From: Akkermansiaceae bacterium UBA2367
GTDB lineage: Bacteria; Verrucomicrobiota; Verrucomicrobiia; Verrucomicrobiales; DEV007
Direction: 5' to 3'
Assembly: GCA_002344525.1 (NCBI GenBank)
Contig: DDTJ01000075.1
Span: 1 to 64,000, forward strand
DNA length: 64,000 nucleotides
The translations under genes and the position numbers were made by a program. Shown here one piece after another: positions 7,992 through 16,759 of this stretch. Below the pieces are notes generated by a model that was not told where the DNA came from, ran no database searches, and saw only the letters and a list, made by a program, of their open reading frames with translations. The stretch's first letter is position 1, and each line of letters opens with the position of its first letter.

Positions 7992-9044
7992 TCATTCGGC
8001 GGGAGGCACGCCGTCGGGGGCTTTCTTCAGGTCGGTCCCGGCGATGTCGTCCCAGGAGTAGTAGTGGAAGGCCTTGCCGTTGGACATGGCGACGAAGAGT
8101 CCGTTCGGGTAGCCCGGCAGGGCGGTGCTGGTGACCTCGCTGCCGTCGCTTTCGAGGGTGGAGACCCCGACGGTCTTGATCAGGGGATGGTGGTGCGGAT
8201 CGCCCGGCGCGCCCTCGCGCGGGAAGATGCGGAAGGCGTTGTTCTGCTGGTCGGACACGAGGATGTATCCGGTGCCGTCGTTGATCTTGTAGATGGAGAT
8301 GCCTTCGCGGTCGAGGGCGAAGCCGCCGGTGCCGAACAGGGCCAGCTCCCTGTCCGCGTCGGGATCGGCGGCGTATTTTCGGATGCCGACGGACTCGTCG
8401 GAGCAATAGACGTAGCCGAGCTCGTTGTCGACGGCGATGGCTTCGATCTCCTTTTGCTTGGAGTAGGAGCCGAACTGGCGGACGAAGGTCATCTTCACTT
8501 GGCCGTCGCCGTCGTCCTCGAGGAGGTATTGACCGAGATAGCCCTCGGCGGGGCCGGACTTCCCGGCGACGATGGCGAAGATGGCGCCGTCGCGCGGGCG
8601 CGTGTAGAGGGCGATGCCCATCGGGGCGCGCTTTTTGTCCCCGTCGAAGACGACGAGGTCGCCCTTGTCCACGCAGCGCATGTCGGGCAGGGCGAAGACG
8701 CGCAGCCGTCCCATCTCGCGCTCGGTGACGACGGCGATATCGACGGGGCGGCCGCCGAGGGCGAGGCCGTAGGCGATGTCGACGTTGTTGGGGCGCTTGA
8801 GGCCGCCGACGCGCTGCACGATCTTCCCTTCCAGGTCGTAGACGTAGAGGGCGCCGTCGGAATGCTTGTCGGTGCCGACGACGAGAGTCTGGCTCCGGTC
8901 GGCGGGAATCCAGAGCGCCGGGTCGTCGGTGTCCTTCCGGCTGGCCTCGGTGACGACGCGGGGTCTGAGAATCTCGGCTTTGCCGGGAATGGCGAAGGCC
9001 ACGGCGGCGAGCAGGAGGAGGATGGGCAGGGAGGCGCTTTTCAT
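7992..9044 (-). CDS. Beta-propeller phytase-like protein (3-phytase)
   Basis: A 350-residue secreted protein. A signal peptide (residues 1-23) is followed by the beta-propeller phytase hallmarks: DTDDPALWI near the start of the mature protein, KRPNNVDIAYGL, acidic calcium-binding segments (GYVYCSDESVGIRKY) and the later DREGISIYKI. Family members release phosphate from phytate in a Ca2+-dependent way in the periplasm or outside the cell. The start at 9044 gives the signal peptide; a further upstream ATG at 9092 adds 16 residues without homology. It is likely cotranscribed with the small membrane protein downstream. Substrates other than phytate are possible. Confidence 0.9.
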   Translation of the reverse strand: MKSASLPILLLLAAVAFAIPGKAEILRPRVVTEASRKDTDDPALWIPADRSQTLVVGTDKHSDGALYVYDLEGKIVQRVGGLKRPNNVDIAYGLALGGRPVDIAVVTEREMGRLRVFALPDMRCVDKGDLVVFDGDKKRAPMGIALYTRPRDGAIFAIVAGKSGPAEGYLGQYLLEDDGDGQVKMTFVRQFGSYSKQKEIEAIAVDNELGYVYCSDESVGIRKYAADPDADRELALFGTGGFALDREGISIYKINDGTGYILVSDQQNNAFRIFPREGAPGDPHHHPLIKTVGVSTLESDGSEVTSTALPGYPNGLFVAMSNGKAFHYYSWDDIAGTDLKKAPDGVPPAE

Positions 9045-9279
9045 GCACGGGGAGTCTCTGCGGCAGGATCGTTGCTGGAATCCGCTTTTCAACCGCGAGC
9101 GCTCTTCCCGTCGGGGGCTTTGGGGCGACGGGGGAGGGGAGAATGGGGGCAGGGTTGCTCGATTCCCGAAGGAGGGTCAGCGCCCGTCGGTCGAAACCGG
9201 GAGTTGCCCTGCGAGCTTGGCAACGCATCGCGGGTCGGATTTCCTCTTCCCCCGTGTCCATCTCCGCGACAGCGGGTGG

Positions 9280-9443
9280 TCAGGGCTTCGCCGGGGTGGG
9301 ATCGAGGACGATGCGGAAGCCGTTGCCGCAGTAGCATTCCGACGCGGTTCTGCCGAAACGGGAGGAGGAAAGCGGGAGGTAACTGGCGGGATCGACCCAG
9401 GAGCCGTCGCGCCGGACCCGAAATTCCCGCTTGCCGTTGAAAT
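9280..9443 (-). pseudogene. 3' fragment of an FGE/SUMF-fold gene, cut by the IS
   Basis: The minus strand encodes the end of a formylglycine-generating-enzyme-fold domain: RVRRDGSWVDPASYL, then SSSRFG, then NGFRIVLDPTP and a stop. This corresponds to the RGGSW ... SRFR ... GFRVV ending of that family. The upstream part of the gene would have lain where the IS5-like element begins (9445), and no matching N-terminal portion is found on the far side of the IS in 10286-10500. The gene was therefore cut by the insertion and its 5' part later lost, or moved by rearrangement. The intact tandem FGE protein at 12847 is a paralogue candidate for the source family. Confidence 0.7.
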
Positions 9444-9444
9444 G

Positions 9445-10282
9445 GTTTATGTTAATGTAAAATCTTGCGATGATTGGCCCGTGTGCTATAGGATGCGATG
9501 CAATTAGCCGAAGCTCACTACGAGCGCATCCGCACTGTTTTCCCAAGCACCGGGGCAGCTTGACCTACAGCAACCTCCAGGTGATCAACGCCATCCTCTA
9601 CATTGCGGAGAACGGGGCCAAGTGGCGGAGGCTGCCCAAGGAGTTCGGCCACTGGCACACGGTTTATGCGAGGATGCGCGGCTGGGCCAGGCAGGGGGTG
9701 CTGGCGCGGGTGTTCGAGGCCATGCGGACCATGCGGCTCGTCCAGATCAAGGTGGAGGTCTGCTCGCTGGACAGCACCCCGGTGAAGGTCCATCCCGATG
9801 GCACGGAGGCGTTAAAAAAAACGGGCCGCAATCCATCGGACGTTCCCGCGGAGGACTCACAACCAAGATTCATCTGGTTGCCGCAAATGAGCGGACGGCC
9901 CTCCGTTTCTCGCTCTCGCCGGGACAGGCCGCGGACGGACCCGAAGGGCGCAAGCTCCTCGAAGGCTGGAAGGAGGCCCGCCCCCGCAACTCAAGTCGGT
10001 CGTGATGGACAAGGCGTGCGAGGGCAACGAGACGCGCCAGTTGGTGCTCGGCTTGGGGCTGGAGCCGGTGGTCCCCCCCCCCCAAAAAAAAAGGCGGACC
10101 GTCTCAACCCTTGGGACTACGACCGTGAACTCTACAAGCGACGCAACGAGGTGGAGCGGCTCTTCCGCAGATTGAAGGCGTTCCGGCGCATCTTCTCGCG
10201 CTTCGAGAAATTGGACGAGATGTTCACCGCCTTTGTCCACTTCGCTCTCGTCGCGGATGCTCTAATTTACATTAACACACCC
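9445..10282 (+). mobile_element. IS5-family (IS427-like) insertion sequence, degenerate
   Basis: An 838-bp element bounded by imperfect terminal inverted repeats sharing the core TGTTAATGTAAA (9450-9461 on the left; complement at 10266-10277 on the right), with ends at about 9445 and 10282. The length and transposase type are those of IS5-family IS427-like elements. No target duplication is evident: the flanks read ATG on the left and TAG on the right. It has interrupted an FGE-fold gene on its left side. The element contains long homopolymers, including about 11 C followed by about 9 A near 10072-10092 and eight A near 9816. Confidence 0.85.
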
Positions 10283-10285
10283 TAG
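9498..10285 (+). pseudogene. IS5-like DDE transposase, broken by about four frameshifts
   Basis: The protein can be followed through successive reading frames: MQLAEAHYERIRTVFP (from 9498), then YSNLQVINAILYIAENG to SLDSTPVKVHPDG with the first catalytic Asp, then GPQSIGRSRGGLTTKIHL after the A-run, then VVMDKACEGNETRQLV with the second Asp, then RRNEVERLFRRLKAF with the catalytic Glu, ending ADALIYINTP. Frame changes fall near 9545, 9816, 9982 and 10080. The one at the A-run could be a programmed site, since IS427-type elements often split their transposase at such a run, but the other three make it non-functional. The stop codon TAG at 10283 is formed by flanking DNA. Confidence 0.85.
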
Positions 10286-10351
10286 GCCAGGCCCGGCGGG
10301 AATTCCTGTCCGATGGCGGAAAAAAATCTGGCGGACCTGTAACCTTGCGGA

Positions 10352-10456
10352 GCGTTTCGCACTACAGGGGGTAGCGGAGGATGCGCAGGACGACGCAATC
10401 CCCTGCATCTTTGACGCGCGGCGCGTTTTGCGCTACAGGGTGTATCGGAGGATGCG
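10352..10456. repeat. Imperfect direct repeat, two 34-bp copies
   Basis: Copies at 10352-10385 and 10423-10456 share the pattern GCGTTT(C/T)GC(A/G)CTACAGGG followed by CGGAGGATGCG, starting 71 bp apart. They lie in the 216-bp gap between the IS and the lipoprotein gene. They are probably part of a dispersed repeat family; no coding function was seen here. Confidence 0.75.
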
Positions 10457-10501
10457 TCCTCATCCGGTGCATCCACTTCGAAAACCCCCACCTCTGAAAC
10501 G

Positions 10502-12811
10502 ATGAAACCACGGATTGCCACGTTCGCCGCCTTCGCGGCATGTCTTTTGCCATGTTGCTCGGATTCCACTCCGAAGCAGACCTCTGTGGTGGATTCGGAT
10601 TCGATGGCCGAATACCAAGCCAAAATGGACGAGTTCCGACAGGAGATGGCCGAACACCAGAAAAAGCTCGTTTCGGAAACTCAAGCAGCAGGGCAACCCA
10701 CCCAGCCTCAAGACGCCGTGTCCGATGACGTGGTGAAGACGAACTACAAGCATAGCATGGAGGTCACCGTGCCGAAGACGCTCGATGAACTCGAACAGGA
10801 GCGGATTGCTGAAATTCAGCGCTTGGCAATCGCTTTGGAAAAGGCCCGGCTGCGTTTGTCGGAATGGGAGGCGAAAGGCCATGATGCCGTACCCGAAGAT
10901 CCTGTCGAATCACAGAATTTGAGATCCTCGATCCAAGAGGAGTCGGCGTTCGCCGACTCCTATTATATCCGCAGGGATTGGGAATTGAAAATCAATCGTC
11001 TCAAGGGTGACATCGAAGGCTCCGTAAGGCAAGTCAGATCAAACCAAGAGGGCCGGGCAAAAGGGTATCTCGGGATGAAAGTGAAGGACTACGATCTCAG
11101 GTTTGTGGACGCCGCGCCCATGATGCTGGTTCAGGTGGATGAAATGGAGGGGAAGCTGAAGTCGGTCCACGAAAGCGAAGAGTGGCGGAAAGGCGAGGCG
11201 GAGTTGAAGGCGATCAATGAGCGGGTCTACGATATCGTCAGCGGGAACGCGAAACGGCGGGAGGAGGAGGAACAAAAAGACCTCGCCGCTGAAGAGGCGA
11301 AGAAATTCCCGTGGAGTTCCCCGGATGAAGCCGCCGCCTATGTATATGTGGGCAACGAGTTGTGGAACGCCGACACGCTGAAGAAGGAGCGGTCGCCGAT
11401 CTACAATAGATACAATGGCGGCCCCGCCCGCCTGATCCGCAATCAGCCTGGGCTGGTCGCCTTCGGTACCCTCGAAAACGCCAAAGCCTCCACGGGCTTC
11501 CTCGACCTCGCGCACGCTGGCGCCGAGGAGCGCCGCGCGAGCCAGGACAGCTACATGATCGAGGGAACCATCGGCATCTCCGGGATCCAGGAGATGCGCG
11601 TAGCAGATACCGACTGGCGCCGGTTCGTCTTCATCGCCGAAGGCGACCTCTGGCGGGGTACGGTGGACTGGAAAGATAGGAAGGCCGTCGATGTGAAGCG
11701 CCTGACGAACACCAGCCAGCTCGGCGGCGCACGCATCCTCCACTGGCACGGGCGCACTGTGTGGCTGTGGACCGGGCTTTCCCAGGAGAAGCCAGTAGCC
11801 CGCATCGACCTGATCACGGGCGTGATCGCCGAGACCCCGTCCTACAACCTCTTCCCGGAACACGAAAACCGTCTCGTCGCCAGCCCGTCGGGAGGGCTGC
11901 TCGCGTCGATGACGAAGGACTGGATCCTCGCGCTAGATTTGAGGGACAACCGCCTGATATCCATCGCCAACCACTTTCCTGTCGCGGTCGCCAATCCTTC
12001 CGCCAACGAAGCCAAGCAGGGGCGCTACGAGCTGGGGCAGGCGAAAATCACCGGCCTGAATGCCTTGGGCGGAGATCCGGTCTGGCTGCCCGGGGAAAGG
12101 CTGCTGGTCAGCAACGGATGGAGCCGCCTGATCGTGCTGGACCTTCGCGGCGGAACTTCGGAAATGCTCCCCGCACCGCCCCCTCTGGGAATCCAGACCG
12201 CAGACAGCAGGGTCGGGGTCGAGCTGAGGTTCGAGAAGCACCTGTCAGGAACGCCTTATGTGCTGATCGGACGATCCTGGTCGGAAGATACGCCGCAGAG
12301 AACCGTTCGAAAGAGCGACATGCTGCTGCTCGACACCAGCACCGGGGAATACAAACGCTGCCCGGACGGTGCCGCATACTTCAGCCAGGTGAACGAGCAT
12401 CTCGTATTCTACCCGATCCGGGACGGTGGTCTCAGCGGCAGCGGCACTTGGATATGGGACGTTGCCAGCGGTGAAACCGCCCGCCTGACGCCTCTATTCC
12501 TCAACGGTGGCTATGCCAATCGCGACTGGGTCTTCCTGCCGGAGCGCAACCGCCTGCTCGCCCATGCCGGCGGCGGAGAAGGCGCTCGCGACGATTTGAA
12601 AAAGCTGCTCGTCTTCGATTTCAAATCGGGGGTTTCCGCCGATACGCGCGAGCTGCCGGTGGATTTCTCCTCCAGCGCCTTCAACGGCGGCCATCTGTCG
12701 GGCATCGCCGTCCAGGAGCTGGAGCTCGGTTTTTCCCCCGACGCGCCAGACCCTTGGGAAGCTTCCGCTAAACTGCCGATGCTGGGCGATCCCGCATTGC
12801 CTGCCGGCTGA
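10502..12811 (+). CDS. Large putative lipoprotein with coiled coil and propeller-like C-terminus
   Basis: A 769-residue protein I cannot assign to a named family. The N-terminus is signal-peptide-like, with a lipobox-type LLPCCSDS around residue 18. Two helical, charge-rich segments follow at about 34-60 and 85-125 (for example LDELEQERIAEIQRLAIA), likely coiled coils. From about residue 330 the sequence becomes beta-rich and repetitive (WRRFVFIAEGDLW, ILHWHGRTVWLWTG, WILALDLRDNRLISI, PGERLLVSNGWSRLIVLDL, THR/SER-rich turns), as in irregular WD/PQQ-type beta-propellers that compare values and thresholds. It leads a same-strand set with the tandem FGE protein (35 bases on), the membrane protein and the sigma pseudogene. 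Probably envelope-anchored; role unknown. Confidence 0.75.
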   Translation: MKPRIATFAAFAACLLPCCSDSTPKQTSVVDSDSMAEYQAKMDEFRQEMAEHQKKLVSETQAAGQPTQPQDAVSDDVVKTNYKHSMEVTVPKTLDELEQERIAEIQRLAIALEKARLRLSEWEAKGHDAVPEDPVESQNLRSSIQEESAFADSYYIRRDWELKINRLKGDIEGSVRQVRSNQEGRAKGYLGMKVKDYDLRFVDAAPMMLVQVDEMEGKLKSVHESEEWRKGEAELKAINERVYDIVSGNAKRREEEEQKDLAAEEAKKFPWSSPDEAAAYVYVGNELWNADTLKKERSPIYNRYNGGPARLIRNQPGLVAFGTLENAKASTGFLDLAHAGAEERRASQDSYMIEGTIGISGIQEMRVADTDWRRFVFIAEGDLWRGTVDWKDRKAVDVKRLTNTSQLGGARILHWHGRTVWLWTGLSQEKPVARIDLITGVIAETPSYNLFPEHENRLVASPSGGLLASMTKDWILALDLRDNRLISIANHFPVAVANPSANEAKQGRYELGQAKITGLNALGGDPVWLPGERLLVSNGWSRLIVLDLRGGTSEMLPAPPPLGIQTADSRVGVELRFEKHLSGTPYVLIGRSWSEDTPQRTVRKSDMLLLDTSTGEYKRCPDGAAYFSQVNEHLVFYPIRDGGLSGSGTWIWDVASGETARLTPLFLNGGYANRDWVFLPERNRLLAHAGGGEGARDDLKKLLVFDFKSGVSADTRELPVDFSSSAFNGGHLSGIAVQELELGFSPDAPDPWEASAKLPMLGDPALPAG

Positions 12812-12846
12812 GGCGGTAAGATTGAAATGGCGAACCTCCGGCGATC

Positions 12847-14589
12847 ATGAAAAGCATGTCCATTGTTATGTTGGCCCTCGTGGCAAGCCCATCCGTCCCG
12901 AGGATCGCGGCGGAAGAGTCCTCGTTGCCGTTCGGTTTCATGGTCGGAGCCGCAGCCGGCGAAGAGAGGGATTTTGCCGGCATTTCGTTTGTCTGGTGCC
13001 CTCCGGGAGAATTCGCGATGGGAAGTCCAGAAAAAGAACCCATGCGGCAACTGGACGAGACGCGGCACCAGGTCGTCGTCGAACTGGGGTTCTGGATGGC
13101 GAAGACGGAAACCACCCAGAAGCAGTGGACCCGGATTTTCCGGCACCATGGCACTTCCTACCGGGGCGAGCACTTGCCCGTGGACTTGATCAGCTGGAAC
13201 GATGCCGTGGCATGGATGAACGAAATGAACCGTCGCTTCCCGTTGCCTGAAGGCTGGAAATGGTCGCTGCCCACCGAAATCCAGTGGGAGTATGCCTGCC
13301 GGGCAGGGACGGAGACCCCGTTTTCGTTTGGAAACGTTGCCGATGGCACGCAAGCCAATTGCTTCGGCCAATTTCCCTACGGAACGAAGAAAAAGGGACC
13401 TTCGCTCGGACGATTGGTGGAAGTGGCCCTCTACCCGTCCAACCCGTGGGGGCTTCACGACATGCACGGCAATGTCGACGAGCTCTGCGCCAACCGCTAT
13501 GCCTCGTACCCCCTCGACGAAGCACTTGATCCCGATGTTCACGATGTCACGGCAGCCAAGGGCCTCCGCGGAGGCAGGTTTTCGTCGATCCCGGCAGGTT
13601 GCCGCTCAGCCTCCCGGTTCCAAGCACCTCCCGACCATGGTTGCTATGGTTTCAGGCCCGCCATCGTGCCTCCGCAGGACGCTCCTCCTCACTCCGAGGT
13701 TTCATCGCAGTTGGAACTCACTCCCGAGCCTGAAAATAGGCAGCTCTGGCCCCCCTATGAAAAGCCGTCTCTGCCCGCCGGGTCCCTTTTAGACGGACTC
13801 GCCCCGGCGGAACCGCTATCCGAAGTGTTCGGCGAGTTTCAGGAGAGACTGGTCGGCGAACGCCGACGGCACGGCAACATCGTTTTGATCTGGTGTCCGC
13901 CTGGCAACTTTTCGATGGGCGAGCCGCATACGGAGCCAGCGAGCCTTGTCAGCTTCTACCGCCAACACGAAGTCACGCTGACCCATGGGTTCTGGATGGC
14001 CGAGACGGAGACCACCCAGAAACAGTGGGAGGAAATCATGGGTTCCAATCCGGGCGACATCCCGGGAGAAAGCCATCCGGTGGAGCAAGTCCGCCAGATA
14101 GACTGTCTGAAATGGATCGCGGAAATGAACCGACGCCACCCTTTGCCGAAAGGCTGGGCTTGGTCGCTGCCTACCGAAGCGCAATGGGAATACGCCTGCC
14201 GGGCCGGGAGCCGCACCGCCTTCTCGTTCGGAGATTCGCTCAATGGAGACAAAGCCAATTGCAACGGCTACATGCCGCTCGGGACGACGGTGCGCGGCCG
14301 CTGCATTGGAAGGACCACCGTCGTCGCCAGCTATCCGCCCAATGCCTGGGGCTTGTGCGACATGCATGGAAACGTCTGGGAATGGTGTGCTGGCGAAATG
14401 AAAGAGTATCCCGAAACAGCGGTAATAGACCCCGCACCGAAGCATTCCACGACGAGCGCTGCGCTGCGGGGGGGCTCGTGGAAAATGTTCGCGCCCTTTA
14501 GCAGATCCGCATCCCGGTTTTCGGGCGTGCCTGCCCTCACCAAAGCGGACGATATCGGGTTCCGGGCCGCGATCGTGAGAACGAAATAG
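12847..14589 (+). CDS. Secreted tandem FGE/SUMF-fold protein, probably non-catalytic
   Basis: A 580-residue protein with a signal peptide (about residues 1-22) and two copies of the formylglycine-generating-enzyme-sulfatase fold. Copy 1 (about 45-275) and copy 2 (about 345-578) both show FVWCPPGEF/LIWCPPGNF, ETTQKQW, SLPTE.QWEYACRAG, NPWGLHDMHGNV/NAWGLCDMHGNV and RGG(R/S). Neither copy has the cysteine pair that true FGE enzymes carry after the RGGS motif: copy 2 reads RGGSWKMFAPFSRSASR and copy 1 has only one cysteine there. A ligand- or peptide-binding role is therefore more likely than formylglycine formation. The internal duplication is obvious at residue level. Its neighbours suggest an envelope signalling set with the following membrane protein and sigma pseudogene. 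Confidence 0.88.
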   Translation: MKSMSIVMLALVASPSVPRIAAEESSLPFGFMVGAAAGEERDFAGISFVWCPPGEFAMGSPEKEPMRQLDETRHQVVVELGFWMAKTETTQKQWTRIFRHHGTSYRGEHLPVDLISWNDAVAWMNEMNRRFPLPEGWKWSLPTEIQWEYACRAGTETPFSFGNVADGTQANCFGQFPYGTKKKGPSLGRLVEVALYPSNPWGLHDMHGNVDELCANRYASYPLDEALDPDVHDVTAAKGLRGGRFSSIPAGCRSASRFQAPPDHGCYGFRPAIVPPQDAPPHSEVSSQLELTPEPENRQLWPPYEKPSLPAGSLLDGLAPAEPLSEVFGEFQERLVGERRRHGNIVLIWCPPGNFSMGEPHTEPASLVSFYRQHEVTLTHGFWMAETETTQKQWEEIMGSNPGDIPGESHPVEQVRQIDCLKWIAEMNRRHPLPKGWAWSLPTEAQWEYACRAGSRTAFSFGDSLNGDKANCNGYMPLGTTVRGRCIGRTTVVASYPPNAWGLCDMHGNVWEWCAGEMKEYPETAVIDPAPKHSTTSAALRGGSWKMFAPFSRSASRFSGVPALTKADDIGFRAAIVRTK

Positions 14590-14622
14590 AACCTTCCCAC
14601 GAACCCACCGACAGCCTTCGCC

Positions 14623-15333
14623 ATGAAAATCCCGGCCTTCTTCACCCAATGGATCCGCCGGTACCCGCTCGTCCGTTGGCCCTGCTTCCTGCTCCTCGGC
14701 CTGCTGGCGCTTGCCGCCGCCTGCCTCCCCGCCGCCGTCGCGATACGGAATATCGAGAAACATTGGACGAAATGGAACGAACCTCGCACGGCCCCAGCTG
14801 ACCAGGAAGCGGACGCCCTGCGGCAGCAGATCGAAGCCCTGCGCCAGGAAAACGCCGAACTCAGGACACAAAACCTCGCCGCGGCGCCGACGACGCCGCG
14901 CGGGCAGGAGGCGTCCCCGCCGTCGTCCGCGATGGCCCCGTTCCTGTCCTCGCCTTCCCCGGCGGAGAGCGGAGAGCCGACGGAGGACGAGATGCGCGAG
15001 GCGATCCAGCGGAGGATCGACCAGATGAACGGGAACATCACGGGGATGAGCCAGATCCAGCCCGACCCGGAGAATTCGATCTCGGCGCTGCTGGCCCTCG
15101 GGGGGCTGGTGATGGGGGACGCCCGGTTCCGCATCGGCGTCTTCCGCAAGATCGGCGCGGCTAAGGCCCAGGGAAAGCCCGGTTATGTCTGCGACTACCT
15201 CCTTCAGCTCCGGATGGATGGAAACGCGGGCGCGATGATGGACAGCATCATGAAACTGGGCGGCGAGCACTGCACGGCCCGCTTCGTCAAGACCGGCGGC
15301 ACTTGGGTGTGGATCGTCCCCGGCGATGAGTGA
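14623..15333 (+). CDS. Membrane-anchored coiled-coil protein of unknown function
   Basis: A 236-residue protein. One transmembrane segment at about residues 19-42 is followed by a short coiled coil (QEADALRQQIEALRQENAEL), a proline/serine-rich linker at 87-115 and a compact C-terminal domain (about 135-236). That domain contains FRIGVFRKIGAAKAQGKPGYVCDY and ends TWVWIVPGDE. No named family was recognised. The layout (short cytoplasmic N-terminus, one helix, large exported part) and its place 33 bases after the FGE protein and 73 bases before the sigma pseudogene recall anti-sigma or signalling partners, but there is no zinc-binding or DUF-type anti-sigma motif to support that. Confidence 0.7.
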   Translation: MKIPAFFTQWIRRYPLVRWPCFLLLGLLALAAACLPAAVAIRNIEKHWTKWNEPRTAPADQEADALRQQIEALRQENAELRTQNLAAAPTTPRGQEASPPSSAMAPFLSSPSPAESGEPTEDEMREAIQRRIDQMNGNITGMSQIQPDPENSISALLALGGLVMGDARFRIGVFRKIGAAKAQGKPGYVCDYLLQLRMDGNAGAMMDSIMKLGGEHCTARFVKTGGTWVWIVPGDE

Positions 15334-15406
15334 CCGGACTCCTGCCCCTCCACCCGGACAAATCCGCTTTCCACCGGCCTCCCGCTCGCCTACCCTCCCC
15401 GGACCG

Positions 15407-16146
15407 ATGGACCCCCACGACAGCCGAGTCTCGGACATCTTTTCCAAGACCAACTGGAGCCTGCTGCGAGCCACCTCCGCGCCGGCTTTCGAATCCCGCG
15501 CCGCGCTCAACGAGCTGTGCTCCCTCTACCGCCAGCCGGTCCTGCTGCTGGTGAGGCGCTACGGCTTCGACGGGGCGGATGCCGAGGATCTCGTGCAGGA
15601 TACTGCGTCGGTCTCTTGGATCGCGGCGTCCTTGACCGGGCCAATCCAGACGAGGGGCGCTTCCGTGCCTTCCTTCGCACCGATGCGAAGTGGTTCCTCC
15701 ACAACGCGAGGCGGAGAGGGCGACCTTGCGGCGCGGCGGAGGCGGGGTGGTGGTCTCCCTCGAGCGGCTCCGGGAGGAAGGCGGCTTCGATCCCTCCGAT
15801 CCTTCGCAAGCCGAAATCGATGACTACTTCGATCGCCAGTGTGTCTTCGAAATCGTGCGAAGCGTCTGCGCCCAGCTGGCGGAGGACTATGGACGCCGGG
15901 GGAAGGGGGCGCTTTTCGAGCGCCTCCAAACAGGCCTGACGATCCCCACCGGTGATCGGGACTACGAGGGGTGGGCGCACGAATTGGGCCTGTCGCCGGA
16001 CTCGATCAAGGTAGCAATGCACCGTCTCAGGGATCGCTTCCGCCGGGCCGTCGAGGAGCGGGTGCGCGACTCTGTCGTCTCGGAGGAAGGAGGATTTCCA
16101 ATTGGAGATGGCCCATCTCCGCCGTTCCCTGAGCCACGCAGGCTAG
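15407..16146 (+). pseudogene. ECF-type sigma factor, broken by three frameshifts
   Basis: Translated across three frameshifts, this gives a PVC-style ECF sigma factor related to the intact one at 42150. The pieces are MDPHDSRVSDIFSKTNWSLL to YGFDGADAEDLVQ (region 2 start), GYCVGLLDRGVLDRANPDEG and FRAFLRTDAKWFLHNARRR (region 2), ERATLRRGGGG through DDYFDRQCVFEIVRSV and SPDSIKVAMHRLRDRFRRA (region 4 helix-turn-helix), then LEMAHLRRSLSHAG and a stop at 16144. Two lesions fit loss of one G (near 15599 and 15715); the last (near 16100) fits gain of one T. If these are not sequencing errors, the factor is inactive. It ends the accessory gene set that starts at 10502. Confidence 0.8.
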
Positions 16147-16759
16147 CCGCATTTCCTGTCCCCTTTCGTTGTGAGACGTGGGGAGCGGGCGGTGGGTGGG
16201 GCCGTTCTGGCAAGGCGCGGCTGGATTTCCTCTCCAATCTTTATGAGCGAATAATGCCCAAGGGGCAACCAGGACGGAACGCCGCCGGGGTGGTCCCTAG
16301 TCGCAGCAGGAAGGGGGCGGAAAATGCAGGCTGGTGGCCCATTTCAGCAAAGTGGACTTCTTCCCGAAGCTCTTCGTGGTGCCGTCAAGGTGGCGTGGGC
16401 AGCGATTCTCCGAGACCGGAAGCGGGCTGCTGAGCGGAGGAACGGAAGGCAAGCCTTTTTCCTTTGGAAAACTTAATTTTTCAGCTTGCCTAATAAGAAC
16501 TTGGGATAATATAATAGATCGGCTTTCTTTCTATTTTTATGGAAATTATAAGCTAATCGCAAGGAGATTCTGAATTTCAATAGTGGCAATATTTTTAGCT
16601 CAGTTCAAGCCGATGATCATCCCCATCCAACCCTGGCTGGATCTCGTGAATGGAAAGGAACCCGGCGCGGCTTTTGGGCGGACGAGTCCTCCTTTCTCCG
16701 GGCTGATCCTCTCCACGGGCTGGGAGGCCTGCGAGTGGATGGAGGCAAGGCGGGGAGAC
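16147..16759 (+). other. Long intergenic region, GC-rich then AT-rich, before the dcw cluster
   Basis: No convincing gene was found in these 613 bases. The first 300 are GC-rich and could be gene remnant, but none of the reading frames gave recognisable motifs. From about 16455 to 16620 the sequence becomes strongly AT-rich, unlike the rest of the window, and contains the promoter noted at 16486-16515. The rsmH frame is open back to 16583, but the residues there are not conserved. There is no mraZ gene ahead of rsmH, unlike many dcw clusters. Confidence 0.6.
16486..16515 (+). promoter_or_regulatory. Putative sigma-70 promoter for the dcw cluster
   Basis: TTGCCT (16486-16491) and a perfect TATAAT (16510-16515) are separated by 18 bases, within an AT-rich tract. 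A 5' leader of about 240 bases would precede the rsmH start at 16760. It is the best consensus match I saw in the window and lies just ahead of a nine-gene run of cell wall and division genes. Confidence 0.6.

Noticed and set aside
9816..9823. Programmed frameshift site as the full explanation of the split transposase
   Set aside because: The A-run may be one, but at least three other frame changes remain, so the element is degenerate.
16147..16450. tRNA or other RNA gene in the GC-rich part of the pre-dcw gap
   Set aside because: No cloverleaf arms or TTCGANNC-type loop could be found.
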